A stretch of DNA of 64,000 nucleotides from CAISIP01 sp965278985 (GCA_965278985.1 OZ257131.1:6200001-6264000), one strand, 5' to 3'; positions 25,728 to 34,043 are shown, counted from the stretch's first letter. Numbers and translations are program-made. Notes: generated from the sequence alone by a model not told the origin.

Positions 25728-27124
25728 GCCAGGGTCCTCACGTCGGTGATGCGGCCGGTGACGGCGGCGGCTGCGGCCATGGCCGGGCTGGCCAGGTGCG
25801 TGCGTGCTCCCGGCCCCTGCCGGCCCACGAAATTGCGGTTGGAGGTGGAGACACAGCGCGCCTGGGGGGGCACCTGCTCGCCATTGGCGGCCACACACAT
25901 GCTGCAACCTGGCTCGCGCCATGCGAAGCCCGCCTCCAGGAACACGGTGTGCAGGCCTTCGGCCTCGGCCGCGCGCTTGACGTTCTCCGAGCCCGGCACC
26001 ACCCAGGCCTGCACGCCCGCTGCCACCTGGCGGCCCCGTGCGACATCGGCCGCCGCGCGCAGGTCGGACAGGCGCGAGTTGGCGCAGGAACCGATGAAGA
26101 CCCAGTCCACCGGTGTGCCGGCGATGGTGGCGTTGGCCTGCAGGCCCATGTAGTCCAGTGCTGCGGACCAGGCCTCGCGTTGGGGCTGGTCCGCTGCGTC
26201 GGAAGGGACCGGTATCCGGCCGCCGATGGCGATGGTGTGTTCGGGGCTGGTGCCCCAGGTGATGGTGGGCGACACCTGCGCGGCATCTATCACTTCTTCG
26301 TGGTCGAACACCGCATCGGCGTCGCTGTGCAGGCTGCGCCAGTCCCTTTCGGCGGCTTCGAAGGCATCGCCCTGGGGAGCATGCGGCCGGCCGCGCAGCC
26401 AGTCGATGGTGCGTTCATCGGGCGCCACCATGCCGAAACGCGCACCCAGTTCCACGCTGAGGTTGCACAGTGTCAGGCGGGCCTCCACCTCCAATGCGGC
26501 GATGGCCTCGCCCGCGAACTCGATGGCGTAGCCCACACCCGCTGCGGCACCCAGGCGGCCGATGGTGTGCAGCGCCAGGTCCTTGGCCGTCACGCCGGGC
26601 GCCAGCCGGCCGTCGTAACGGATGCGCATGCGCTTTGGCTTCTGCTGGCGCAGCGTTTGCGTGGCCAGGACGTGCGTGCTCTCGGACGAGCCCACGCCAA
26701 AGGCCATGGCGCCGACGCCGCCATTCGTGCAGGTGTGGCTGTCGCCGCAGACCACGGTGAGCCCCGGCAGCACGATGCCCAGTTCCGGCCCCATCACATG
26801 CACGATCCCCTGGCCCGGCTGGCCCAGGTCGAACAGGGGCACACCCATTTCGGTGCTCCGTGCCTTGAGCGCCGCATGCAGCTTGCCGCCCAGCGGGAAG
26901 GTGGTGGCCACGCGGCCGGGCTGGCTGGAGACGGCATGGTCGGGTGTGGCGAACACCAGCTGCGCGTCGTGCAATGGCAGGCCGCGGGCCTGCACCTCGG
27001 CCAGGGCTGGTGGGCCGGACAGATCGTGCAGCAGGTGGCGGTCGATGTGCAGCAAGGCCCAGCCGTCGCCCAGGTCCTTGACCACGTGGGCGTTCCAGAT
27101 CTTGTCGAAGAGGGTCAGGCCCAT
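25724..27124 (-). CDS. LeuC-like hydro-lyase large subunit (4Fe-4S)
   Basis: A 466-residue aconitase-superfamily large subunit starting at the ATG ending at 27124. It matches LeuC along its length, including KIWNAHVV, HVLATQTL, ASTSNRNF-type (VSTSNRNFVGRQGPGARTHL) and SPAMAAAAAVTG. The three cluster Cys are present: one in FIGSCANSRLSDLRAAADVA and two in EPGCSMCVAANG. Two active-site loops differ from biosynthetic LeuC: SHTATHG is SHTCTNG, and GSCTN is GSCAN. This suggests another hydroxy-acid substrate. It overlaps the upstream lyase gene by one base. Confidence 0.88.
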   Translation of the reverse strand: MGLTLFDKIWNAHVVKDLGDGWALLHIDRHLLHDLSGPPALAEVQARGLPLHDAQLVFATPDHAVSSQPGRVATTFPLGGKLHAALKARSTEMGVPLFDLGQPGQGIVHVMGPELGIVLPGLTVVCGDSHTCTNGGVGAMAFGVGSSESTHVLATQTLRQQKPKRMRIRYDGRLAPGVTAKDLALHTIGRLGAAAGVGYAIEFAGEAIAALEVEARLTLCNLSVELGARFGMVAPDERTIDWLRGRPHAPQGDAFEAAERDWRSLHSDADAVFDHEEVIDAAQVSPTITWGTSPEHTIAIGGRIPVPSDAADQPQREAWSAALDYMGLQANATIAGTPVDWVFIGSCANSRLSDLRAAADVARGRQVAAGVQAWVVPGSENVKRAAEAEGLHTVFLEAGFAWREPGCSMCVAANGEQVPPQARCVSTSNRNFVGRQGPGARTHLASPAMAAAAAVTGRITDVRTLA

Positions 27125-28020
27125 CACGTGATCTTCCGCGCGGACTCGCCACCCATCGTCGCGCCCGCATTGAAGCGCGTGCGCAAGGCATCCCACTCGT
27201 CGGCACCGAAGCGTCGGAAGGTCTGTGCGACTGTGGCGCTGGTGGCCGGTGCCTGGTGCGAGGCCTTGACGGCAGCCAGCGCAGCATCTCCCGCCTCGAT
27301 GGCGGCCTTGAGCATCAGGCCCGGCAGTATGGCGAGCTTGTAGCCCATCTGCTCGGCCTCGCGCAGGTCGAATACGGGCGTACGCCCACCGGGCACCACG
27401 TTGAGTAGGCAGGGGCCGTGCACGCTGCGGGGCACCAGCGCCACCTCGTCCAGCGTCTGCATGGCTTCCACGAAGGCCATGTCCGCGCCCGCGTCGATGG
27501 CGGCGTTGGCACGCCACAGCGCTTCTTCCACGCCCAGCATGGCCCGCGCATCGGTGCGCGCGATGACCACGAAGTCCGGCGTGCGGCGCGCTTCCACGGC
27601 CGCGCGGATCTTGGAGACGAAGTCCGCACGCGGCACCACTTCCTTGCCGTCCAGGTGGCCGCAGCGCTTGGGCGAGACCTGGTCCTCGATGTGGATCCCG
27701 GCGATGCCGCGCGCCTCGTACTCGCGCACCGTGCGGGTCACGTTGAGCTCGTTGCCATACCCCGTGTCGGCATCGGCGATCAGCGGGATGGTGATGGAGC
27801 GCGCCATCACGGCCGCGTTGCCCACCATCTCGTCCATCGTGAGCAGGCCGAAATCCGGCAGGCCCCGCGCGGCCGAGGTGCCGGCGCCGGTCATGTAGGC
27901 GGCCTGGAATCCGGCCTGCTCGATGAGCCGGGCGCCGATGGCGTCGTAGGCACCGGGCGCGATGAGCATGCCGGGTTGCTGCAGGAGATGCCGAAGCTGG
28001 GCGGCGGGGGAATGGGGCAT
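27124..28020 (-). CDS. Isocitrate lyase/PEP mutase-family C-C lyase
   Basis: A 298-residue TIM-barrel lyase related to PrpB, 2,3-dimethylmalate lyase and oxaloacetate decarboxylase. Metal-binding and catalytic marks are ADADTGYGNELNVTRTVREY (Asp83, Asp85), IHIEDQVSPKRCGH (Glu112 and the active-loop Cys120), and ARTDAR. The Lys-Arg-Cys-Gly-His loop points to a true lyase, since PEP mutase lacks it. It is the first gene of a four-gene coupled run (stop/start TGATG with the LeuC-like gene). The product is probably pyruvate or a related 2-oxoacid plus a short acid. Confidence 0.88.
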   Translation of the reverse strand: MPHSPAAQLRHLLQQPGMLIAPGAYDAIGARLIEQAGFQAAYMTGAGTSAARGLPDFGLLTMDEMVGNAAVMARSITIPLIADADTGYGNELNVTRTVREYEARGIAGIHIEDQVSPKRCGHLDGKEVVPRADFVSKIRAAVEARRTPDFVVIARTDARAMLGVEEALWRANAAIDAGADMAFVEAMQTLDEVALVPRSVHGPCLLNVVPGGRTPVFDLREAEQMGYKLAILPGLMLKAAIEAGDAALAAVKASHQAPATSATVAQTFRRFGADEWDALRTRFNAGATMGGESARKIT

Positions 28021-28050
28021 GGGGTGTCTCCGCGATGCAGTTGAGTTGCT

Positions 28051-28088
28051 GTTGTTATATTCTAAGTACAACTGAAGTGATGCGTCAA
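28051..28088 (-). promoter_or_regulatory. Sigma-70-like promoter with GntR-type dyad for the lyase operon
   Basis: On the minus strand TTGACG (28083-28088) and TAGAAT (28059-28064) are 18 bases apart, a good -35/-10 pair 39 bases upstream of the lyase start. A dyad GTTGT (28051-28055) and ACAAC (28068-28072) straddles the -10 box. This is a plausible operator for the divergent GntR regulator at 28183, giving repression by blocking the polymerase. The A/T-rich stretch stands out in this GC-rich DNA. Confidence 0.55.
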
Positions 28089-28182
28089 CCGCCGCGCTTT
28101 GGTTGGCCCGGTTCGTGTGCATGGCCTTGGTATGCTGCGGGGCCGCTTCCTCTCCCTGCCCGCCGCTTGTCTCTTGCTCTCC

Positions 28183-29001
28183 ATGGCCCGCCCACCCGCC
28201 AACGCGCCCACCCTGTCCCATACCCCTGGCACGGCATTGCACCGCCAGATATTCGTGTTGCTGCGCGAGGAGATCGCGCGCGGCGTGTATGCGGCCACGG
28301 GCGTGTTGCCCAAGGAGGAGGCCCTCTGCGAGCGTTTCTCGGTATCGCGCATCACGGTGCGGCGCGCCCTGGCCGACCTGGCGCATCTGAACCTGATCGA
28401 GCGGCGCCATGGCAAGGGCAGTTATGTGCGCAGCGATGCGCTCACCGCGCGCGTGATCCCTTCGCTGAGCGTGATCGACTCGCTGCACAAGACCGCCATC
28501 GAGACCGAGGTGAAGGTGCTGAAGGTGGAACAGGCCGAGCCGCCCGCAGACATCGCCGCGATGCTGCAACTTCCGCCCGGTGCACGCGCCACGCGCGCGC
28601 TGCGCCTGCGCAGCATCGCCGGCGTGCCGGTGATGCTGACCGAGGCCTGGGTGCCGGCGGACGTGGGACGCAAGGTCACGGCCGCGGCCCTGCGCAAGAA
28701 GCCGCTCTACCTGATCCTGATGGACCAGGGTGTGCGCTTCGGGCGCGTGGTGCAGGAGATCACCACCCAGCTGGCCGACCCCGTGCGCGCGGGCTGGATG
28801 CAGGTGGAGACCGGCAGCCCCATGCTGAAGATGATGCGCCTGATGCACGACCAGGACGCGCGCCCCGTGCAGCAGCTCACGGTGCTGGTGACGCCCGAGC
28901 GCAGCCGCATCCTGATGGACATTCCGGGGGAACTCGTGAACACCTTCAGTGCGGGGCAGTTCATCCATGACGTGGGTGGGCAGCCGACGCCGGGGCGCTG
29001 A
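28183..29001 (+). CDS. GntR-family (HutC-type) regulator
   Basis: A 272-residue regulator using ATG 28183 (MARPPANAPTLSHTPG). The N-terminal winged helix is LHRQIFVLLREEIARGVY to RITVRRALADLAHLNLIERR, followed by HGKGSYVR. The C-terminal ~165 residues are a UTRA ligand domain of the HutC kind. An upstream TTG at 28099 would add a spurious hydrophobic tail. It is divergent from the lyase-LeuCD-PrpD-Bug operon and is almost certainly its controller, sensing a pathway acid. Confidence 0.9.
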   Translation: MARPPANAPTLSHTPGTALHRQIFVLLREEIARGVYAATGVLPKEEALCERFSVSRITVRRALADLAHLNLIERRHGKGSYVRSDALTARVIPSLSVIDSLHKTAIETEVKVLKVEQAEPPADIAAMLQLPPGARATRALRLRSIAGVPVMLTEAWVPADVGRKVTAAALRKKPLYLILMDQGVRFGRVVQEITTQLADPVRAGWMQVETGSPMLKMMRLMHDQDARPVQQLTVLVTPERSRILMDIPGELVNTFSAGQFIHDVGGQPTPGR

Positions 29002-29135
29002 CTTCCCCGGCCGAGGGCTGCGCTTGCGGCCTCTGTGCGGCGGGCGGAGGGCCAATGCACCTCGTGTGCGGGCGTCGGTGGCCACAGCGGCAAAATGCGG
29101 GTCACGCCAGTCTCTGCATTCCCCTTCCGTTCGCC

Positions 29136-30152
29136 ATGTCCCAGCCTAGCCATACGCCCCTCTCCACCACCGCCTCCGTCGTCACGGGCGAGGCGCTGCT
29201 GGCGTCGGCGCGCGAGGTGCTGCACACCGAGGCCGATGCCGTCCGCGCCCTGGCCGCGCGCCTGGGGGATGACTTCCTGGCGGCCGTGCAGATGGTGCTG
29301 GCCTGCCGTGGCAGGGTCGTGGTCTGCGGCATCGGCAAGTCCGGGCACATCGCCCGCAAGATCGCGGCCACGCTCGCCAGCACGGGCACGCCCGCCTTCT
29401 TCCTGCACCCGGCCGAGGCCAGTCACGGCGACATCGGCATGGTGGCTGCGGAGGATGTGGTGCTGGCACTGTCCAACTCGGGGGAGAGCGCTGAGATCCT
29501 GGCCATCCTGCCGGCGCTGAAGCGCCAGGGCGTGCGCCTGATTGCCGTGACGGGCGCGCCCCTGTCCACCCTGGCCAGCGGGGCCGACGTGCACCTCGAT
29601 GCGGCGGTGGAGAAGGAGGCCTGTCCGCTCGGCCTGGCACCCACCTCCAGCACCACGGCCGCATTGGCGCTCGGTGACGCGCTGGCGGTGGCGCTGCTGC
29701 AGGCGCGCGGATTCAGCGCCCAGGATTTTGCGCGTTCGCATCCGGGCGGCAAGCTCGGCCGGCGTCTGCTGGTGCGTGTCAGCGACGTGATGCACGCGGG
29801 TGCGGCACTGCCGAAGGTGGGCGATGGCGCCACCTTGACCGAAGCGCTGCTGGAGATGAGTGCCAAGGGCCTGGGCATGACCGCCGTGGTGGACGATGCA
29901 CAACGCGTGCTGGGTGTGCTGACCGATGGGGACCTGCGCCGCACGCTCACGGCCGGCGCCGATTTGCGGGGCATGCGGGTGGTCGATGCCATGACGCGCA
30001 ACCCGCGCACCATCGAGGCTGGCCTGCTGGCCGCCGAAGCCGTGCAGCGCATGGAAAAGCTCCGGATCAACGGGCTGCTGGTGGTGGACGCCGAAGGGTG
30101 CCTGGTGGGCGCCTTCAACATGCATGACCTGCTGCGGGCCGGTGTGCTGTAG
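29136..30152 (+). CDS. KdsD/GutQ-type arabinose-5-phosphate isomerase
   Basis: A 338-residue isomerase that makes D-arabinose 5-phosphate from ribulose 5-phosphate for Kdo synthesis. The SIS domain spans about residues 40-170 (VVCGIGKSGHIARKIAATLA, HPAEASHGDIGMV, LALSNSGESAEILAILPALK, CPLGLAPTSSTTAALALGDA), followed by FARSHPGGKLGRRLLVRVSD and two CBS domains to the end. The start is set at ATG 29136, where similarity begins. kdsA follows 34 bases later. No kdsC or lpt genes are present, unlike the usual LPS operon. Confidence 0.92.
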   Translation: MSQPSHTPLSTTASVVTGEALLASAREVLHTEADAVRALAARLGDDFLAAVQMVLACRGRVVVCGIGKSGHIARKIAATLASTGTPAFFLHPAEASHGDIGMVAAEDVVLALSNSGESAEILAILPALKRQGVRLIAVTGAPLSTLASGADVHLDAAVEKEACPLGLAPTSSTTAALALGDALAVALLQARGFSAQDFARSHPGGKLGRRLLVRVSDVMHAGAALPKVGDGATLTEALLEMSAKGLGMTAVVDDAQRVLGVLTDGDLRRTLTAGADLRGMRVVDAMTRNPRTIEAGLLAAEAVQRMEKLRINGLLVVDAEGCLVGAFNMHDLLRAGVL

Positions 30153-30186
30153 CCCTGCGCCAGGGCGATCAACATGGAAATCTGAA

Positions 30187-31041
30187 ATGGGAAGTTCGAT
30201 GATTGCAATCGGTGCGCAGGTGCAGGTCGCCAACGACGCGGCGTTCACGCTGTTCGGTGGCGTCAACGTGCTGGAGTCGCGCGACCTGGCGCTGCGGGCC
30301 TGCGAGGAATATGTGCGGGTGACGACCAAGCTCGGCATCCCCTATGTCTTCAAGGCGAGTTTCGACAAGGCCAACCGTTCGTCCATCCATTCCTACCGTG
30401 GCCCGGGCCTGGAGGAAGGGCTGCGCATCTTCGAGGCCGTGAAGGCGCAGTTCGGTGTGCCCGTGCTCACCGACGTGCACGAGCCGTGGCAGGCGCAACC
30501 GGTGGCCGAGGTGGTGGACGTGCTGCAGCTGCCGGCCTTCCTCGCGCGGCAGACCGACCTGGTGGTGGCGCTGGCCCGCACGGGCCGCGTCATCAACATC
30601 AAGAAGCCGCAGTTCATGAGCCCGCCGCAGGTGCAGAACATCGTGGAGAAGTTCCGCGAGGCCGGGAACGAACAGCTCATCCTTTGTGACCGGGGCACCT
30701 GCTTCGGTTACGACAACCTGGTGGTCGACATGCTGGGCTTTGGCGTCATGAAGCAGGCCTGCGGCGGCCTGCCGGTGATTTTCGATGTGACCCACGCGCT
30801 GCAGCAGCGCGACCCCGGTGGTGCGGCTTCCGGGGGGCGGCGCCAGCAGATCGTGGAGCTGGCGCGTGCGGGGCTGGCCACGGGCCTGGCGGGCATGTTC
30901 CTGGAGGCGCATCCGGATCCGGACAAGGCCTTGTGTGATGGTCCCAGTGCCTTGCCGCTGGACCAGCTGGAGCCCTTCCTGACGCAGCTCAAGGCGCTGG
31001 ACGATCTGGTGAAGTCCTTCGCGCCCTTGCACATCGCCTGA
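30187..31041 (+). CDS. kdsA: 3-deoxy-8-phosphooctulonate (Kdo-8-P) synthase
   Basis: A 284-residue enzyme, the same length as E. coli KdsA. It condenses PEP with arabinose 5-phosphate. Signatures run throughout: FGGVNVLESRDLALRACEEY, KASFDKANRSSIHSYRGPGL, LTDVHEPWQAQPVAEVVDVL, FDVTHALQQRDPGGAASGGR, EAHPDPDKALCDGPSALPL. Cys is replaced in the metal-site region only as judged by eye, so metal dependence is not called. An alternative start at ATG 30199 has a closer GGGAAG ribosome site. The gene is co-transcribed with the upstream isomerase, and a strong terminator follows at 31063. Confidence 0.95.
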   Translation: MGSSMIAIGAQVQVANDAAFTLFGGVNVLESRDLALRACEEYVRVTTKLGIPYVFKASFDKANRSSIHSYRGPGLEEGLRIFEAVKAQFGVPVLTDVHEPWQAQPVAEVVDVLQLPAFLARQTDLVVALARTGRVINIKKPQFMSPPQVQNIVEKFREAGNEQLILCDRGTCFGYDNLVVDMLGFGVMKQACGGLPVIFDVTHALQQRDPGGAASGGRRQQIVELARAGLATGLAGMFLEAHPDPDKALCDGPSALPLDQLEPFLTQLKALDDLVKSFAPLHIA

Positions 31042-31062
31042 GCTGCGCACAACGCCACCAAC

Positions 31063-31091
31063 AAAAAGGGGAGCCAGCGGCTCCCCTTTTT
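31063..31091. terminator. Bidirectional rho-independent terminator
   Basis: AAAAAGGGGAGCC and GGCTCCCCTTTTT form a perfect 13-base stem with a 3-base loop. A-tract and T-tract at the two ends let it work in both directions. It lies 22 bases past kdsA and 35 bases past the end of the convergent Bug gene, so it should end both transcripts. Confidence 0.93.
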
Positions 31092-31125
31092 CATGGTCAT
31101 GCGTTCGGCCCGCAGGCCGGCGATG

Positions 31126-32115
31126 TCACTGCGGCTTGTAGCCCGCGTTCTTGACCATCGTGGTCCAGCCCTGCGTCGTGGCTTGCACGCGGGCGGCCAG
31201 TTCGGCCGGCGTGCTGCTCATGGGCACGATGCCCAATGCACTGACCTTGTCGGCGAATTCGGGGGACTTGACCACCTTGGTGATGGCGGCGTTGTAGCTC
31301 TGGATCAGGTTCGCGGGCGTGCCGGCCGGCGCGAACATGGCGGCGAAGATCACGTCCTCGTAACCTTTGATGCCCTGCTCCGCGTAGGTGGGCACCTCGG
31401 GCATCACGGGCAAGCGCTGCGTGCCGTTGACGGCAAGGATGCGGACCTTTCCGGCCTTGACGTGCTGCTGCATCACGGCGATGGAGCCGATGCCGGCTGC
31501 CAACTGGCCGCCAACAAGGTCTAACGCCACGGGGCCGTCACCCTTGTAGGGAACGGAGACGAGATCGGTACCCAGCGCCTTGCCCACGATGCCGACCGCG
31601 AAGTCCGGTGCGCTGGCCGGAGCCGGCACACCCACATTGCCCTTCCCGGGGTTGGCCTTGGCCCAGGCCGCGAACTCCTTCATGCCGCCGGCCGTCAGGC
31701 CCGTGGCCACGGGGCTGATGGCGAACACATCGGGGCTGATGCCCACCAAGCCGATCGGCGCGAAATCCTTGGCCGTGTCGTAGCCCGGGTTGAGCATGGT
31801 CAGCGGGATCATCGACACCGTGTGGCTGTTCGACATGAAGATGGTGGTGCCATCGGGCTTGGCCGCCTTCAGGGCCTGGGCGGCGATCTGGCCACCGGCG
31901 CCGGGGCGGTTGTCCACCACGACGTTGCGGCCCAGCTCCTGCTGCATGCCCTGGGCGAGCATGCGCGCGACGGCGTCCGAGCTGCCGCCGGCGGGGAAAC
32001 CGACCAGCAGGCGGATGGTGTTGTCCTGCGCGAAGGCGCTGGAGGTGGCGGCGGCCATGCCCAGCGACAGGGCCAGGGACAGCAGCGTGCGGCGGGAAGG
32101 GGCGGAGTGTTTCAC
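31126..32115 (-). CDS. Bug-family tripartite tricarboxylate transporter binding protein
   Basis: A 329-residue periplasmic binding protein. The signal peptide starts with Arg-Arg (SRRTLLSLALSLGMAAATSS) and ends near AFAQDN. Bug marks are RLLVGFPAGGSSDAVARMLA, VDNRPGAGGQIAAQALKAAK with PDGTTIF, and VSVPYKGDGPVALDLVGGQL. It stands alone between kdsA and the divergent XRE regulator, with no permease or catabolic gene attached. The ligand is unknown. Confidence 0.92.
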   Translation of the reverse strand: MKHSAPSRRTLLSLALSLGMAAATSSAFAQDNTIRLLVGFPAGGSSDAVARMLAQGMQQELGRNVVVDNRPGAGGQIAAQALKAAKPDGTTIFMSNSHTVSMIPLTMLNPGYDTAKDFAPIGLVGISPDVFAISPVATGLTAGGMKEFAAWAKANPGKGNVGVPAPASAPDFAVGIVGKALGTDLVSVPYKGDGPVALDLVGGQLAAGIGSIAVMQQHVKAGKVRILAVNGTQRLPVMPEVPTYAEQGIKGYEDVIFAAMFAPAGTPANLIQSYNAAITKVVKSPEFADKVSALGIVPMSSTPAELAARVQATTQGWTTMVKNAGYKPQ

Positions 32116-32244
32116 GGTGGGACTCTTTCAGGAAAGGTGGTCGGCAGCGCCGGAGAGGCAGGTACGGATGGTAGCGCCGGCCGTGGGGCGAATGCAGCAA
32201 GGTCCGTGCCGACCGCACGCTTCAGAGGGCATGTGATCCATTAC

Positions 32245-32267
32245 GTGGCAGGTCATGGCCGTGCCAC
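32245..32267. promoter_or_regulatory. Weak inverted repeat ahead of the XRE regulator
   Basis: GTGGCA (32245-32250) and TGCCAC (32262-32267) are 11 bases apart in the 175-base gap between the divergent Bug and XRE genes, ending 23 bases before the XRE start. It could be an autoregulatory operator. In GC-rich DNA such short arms also arise by chance. Confidence 0.25.
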
Positions 32268-32290
32268 CGGGCTGGCCGTAGCATGCGCCC

Positions 32291-33142
32291 ATGAGCAACG
32301 CCCACACCCATCCCGTGCACCAGGCCGCACCCGCGCCTTTCGGTGTGCACCTGCGCACTTGGCGCCAGCGCCGCCACCTGAGCCAGCTGGACCTGGCGAA
32401 CGAGGCGGAGATCTCCACGCGCCACCTGAGCTTCGTGGAGACGGGCCGTGCCGAGCCCAGCCGCGAGATGGTGCTGCGCCTGGCCGAGCGCCTGGCCATT
32501 CCGCTGCGCGAGCGCAACACCCTGCTGGTGGCGGCGGGGTATGCACCCATGTACCGCGAGCGGGCGCTGGACGACCCCGCGCTGGCCGCGGCGCGGGAAG
32601 CGGTGGAGCTGGTGCTGCGCGGACACGAACCCTTCCCGGCCGTGGCGCTGGACCGGCACTACAACGTGGTGGCGATGAACCGCGTGGTGCCGCTGTTCAT
32701 GGAGGGCATCACCCCCGCGCTGCTGGCGCAACCGCCCCTGAACGTGTTGCGCCTGAGCCTGCACCCGCAGGGCATCGCCCCACGCATCCAGAACCTGCTG
32801 CAGTGGCGCCACCACCTGTTCGAGCGCCTGCGCCAGCAGATCGCCGCGACGGCGGACCCGCAGCTTGTTGCGCTGCTCGAGGAACTGCGCGCGCTGCCGT
32901 TGCCCGAGGGCCACGAGGAGACGCATGTGGAAGGCGAGCACCTGGGCGTGGTGATGCCCTTCCGCCTGCGCTCTCCCGCGGGCACGCTGTCGTTCATCAG
33001 CACCTTGACGATCTTCGGCACGCCCAATGACGTGACGCTGCAGGAGCTGGCGGTGGAGTCCTTCTTTCCGGCCGATGCCTTCACGGCGAAGGTGTTGCGA
33101 GAACGCGAAGGCGAGGGCCTTCGGGCCGCCGGCGAAGGCTGA
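32291..33142 (+). CDS. XRE-family regulator with MmyB ligand domain
   Basis: A 283-residue regulator. The N-terminal Cro/C1 helix-turn-helix is at about residues 18-75 (WRQRRHLSQLDLANEAEIST and FVETGRAEPSREMVLRLAER). The rest is the MmyB/PAS-like domain that binds fatty acids in some members (ALDRHYNVVAMNRVVPLFME, GTLSFISTLTIFGTPNDVTL). Such regulators usually control a neighbouring dehydrogenase, and none is next to this one. The divergent Bug gene is the only obvious target. Confidence 0.9.
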   Translation: MSNAHTHPVHQAAPAPFGVHLRTWRQRRHLSQLDLANEAEISTRHLSFVETGRAEPSREMVLRLAERLAIPLRERNTLLVAAGYAPMYRERALDDPALAAAREAVELVLRGHEPFPAVALDRHYNVVAMNRVVPLFMEGITPALLAQPPLNVLRLSLHPQGIAPRIQNLLQWRHHLFERLRQQIAATADPQLVALLEELRALPLPEGHEETHVEGEHLGVVMPFRLRSPAGTLSFISTLTIFGTPNDVTLQELAVESFFPADAFTAKVLREREGEGLRAAGEG

Positions 33143-33178
33143 AGGGATAGGGATGGTCGCAGCGCGCGGGTGAGAAGC

Positions 33179-33634
33179 TCAGCCGCCCGCGCCCGGCATG
33201 GCCTCCAGCAGCCGGATCGGGGCTTCTAGCACCTCGGCGCGGCCTCCGGGTGCCCACCAGAACCAGACCGCCCGCAGTAGCTCGCTGCCCTGGTTCACCA
33301 TGCGGTGCGCGACTTCGGGCGCGTGGTAGATGGCCATGCCAGGCTTCGCCTCGAAGCACACTTCGCCCACGGTCCATTGGGCGCAGCCGCTCAGCACGAC
33401 GTAGATCTCGGGCGCGGGATGCGCGTGGCTGGGGTAGTAGCCACCGGGCTGCAGCTCCAGCATGCCCATGCGCACGTCCTGCTGCGGCACGCCCGGCCAA
33501 CCTGCAGGGCCTGCGCCGATGAGGGTGTTCCAGTGCACCACCTGCTGCAAGGCTTCGGGGTAGTTGGCAGCGGAAGTCCATGGGACCTGGTCTGCTTCCA
33601 CTCGGATGGGAGACGGTACGGTATCTTGCTTCAA
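33179..33634 (-). CDS. Cupin-domain protein, TTG start
   Basis: A 151-residue single cupin. The first motif is GGYYPSHAHPAPEIYVVLSG with His-x-His and Glu, and the second is AIYHAPEVAHRMVNQGSELL. It resembles the DMSP lyase/ChrR-like cupins. The start is set at TTG 33632-33634 because GGAGG (complement of 33642-33646) lies 7 bases upstream. A farther TTG would place that ribosome site inside the gene. It begins 28 bases after vapC on the same strand and may be co-transcribed. The enzyme function is not assigned. Confidence 0.8.
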   Translation of the reverse strand: MKQDTVPSPIRVEADQVPWTSAANYPEALQQVVHWNTLIGAGPAGWPGVPQQDVRMGMLELQPGGYYPSHAHPAPEIYVVLSGCAQWTVGEVCFEAKPGMAIYHAPEVAHRMVNQGSELLRAVWFWWAPGGRAEVLEAPIRLLEAMPGAGG

Positions 33635-33662
33635 AGGGGTGCCTCCAGGACGCCTGCATGAC

Positions 33663-34043
33663 TTATGCAAGCTGAACGCCGAGATGACGAAAGTGGGCGT
33701 CGACCGTCAACACGGGCACGCCGTGCCGCCGGGCCACTGCTGCGATCAGCGCGTCGGTCAGCGGCAACTGGATGCCCTTGGCGCGCAGTGCCTGCAAGCT
33801 GTTGCCTGCGGCAGTCCAATCCGAGTCCTCGACCGGCAGGCGCTCGACGTTCGCGAACAGGAACTCCAGCTGCTGCTTTTCCTTGTTGCCTTTCACGCCC
33901 TGCAGCAGTTCGGCCACGGTCACGCTGCAGAACAGCGCCGTGTCGTCGGCCAACGCTTGTTCCACCTTGTCGCCCAGAGCCCCGTCGCGCGCGCGCAGGA
34001 AATCCACCCAGCCACAGGTGTCGATGAGCAGTTGTTGGCTCAT
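33663..34043 (-). CDS. vapC: VapC PIN-domain toxin ribonuclease
   Basis: A 126-residue PIN domain. The acidic residues of the Mg-dependent active site are present: Asp8 (LLIDTCGWVDFL), Glu45 (SVTVAELLQGVKG), Asp97 (LPLTDALIAAVA) and Asp115 (VLTVDAHFRHLG). It overlaps vapB by four bases (ATGA at 34040-34043). VapC toxins cut tRNA or rRNA. The specific target here is unknown. Unlike the HepT toxin at 4.4 kb, this one looks intact. Confidence 0.93.
   Translation of the reverse strand: MSQQLLIDTCGWVDFLRARDGALGDKVEQALADDTALFCSVTVAELLQGVKGNKEKQQLEFLFANVERLPVEDSDWTAAGNSLQALRAKGIQLPLTDALIAAVARRHGVPVLTVDAHFRHLGVQLA

Noticed and set aside
25098..27124. Leucine-biosynthesis leuCD
   Set aside because: The domain match is real, but leuB is absent, the operon contains lyase, PrpD and Bug genes with a GntR regulator, and two substrate loops differ from LeuC.
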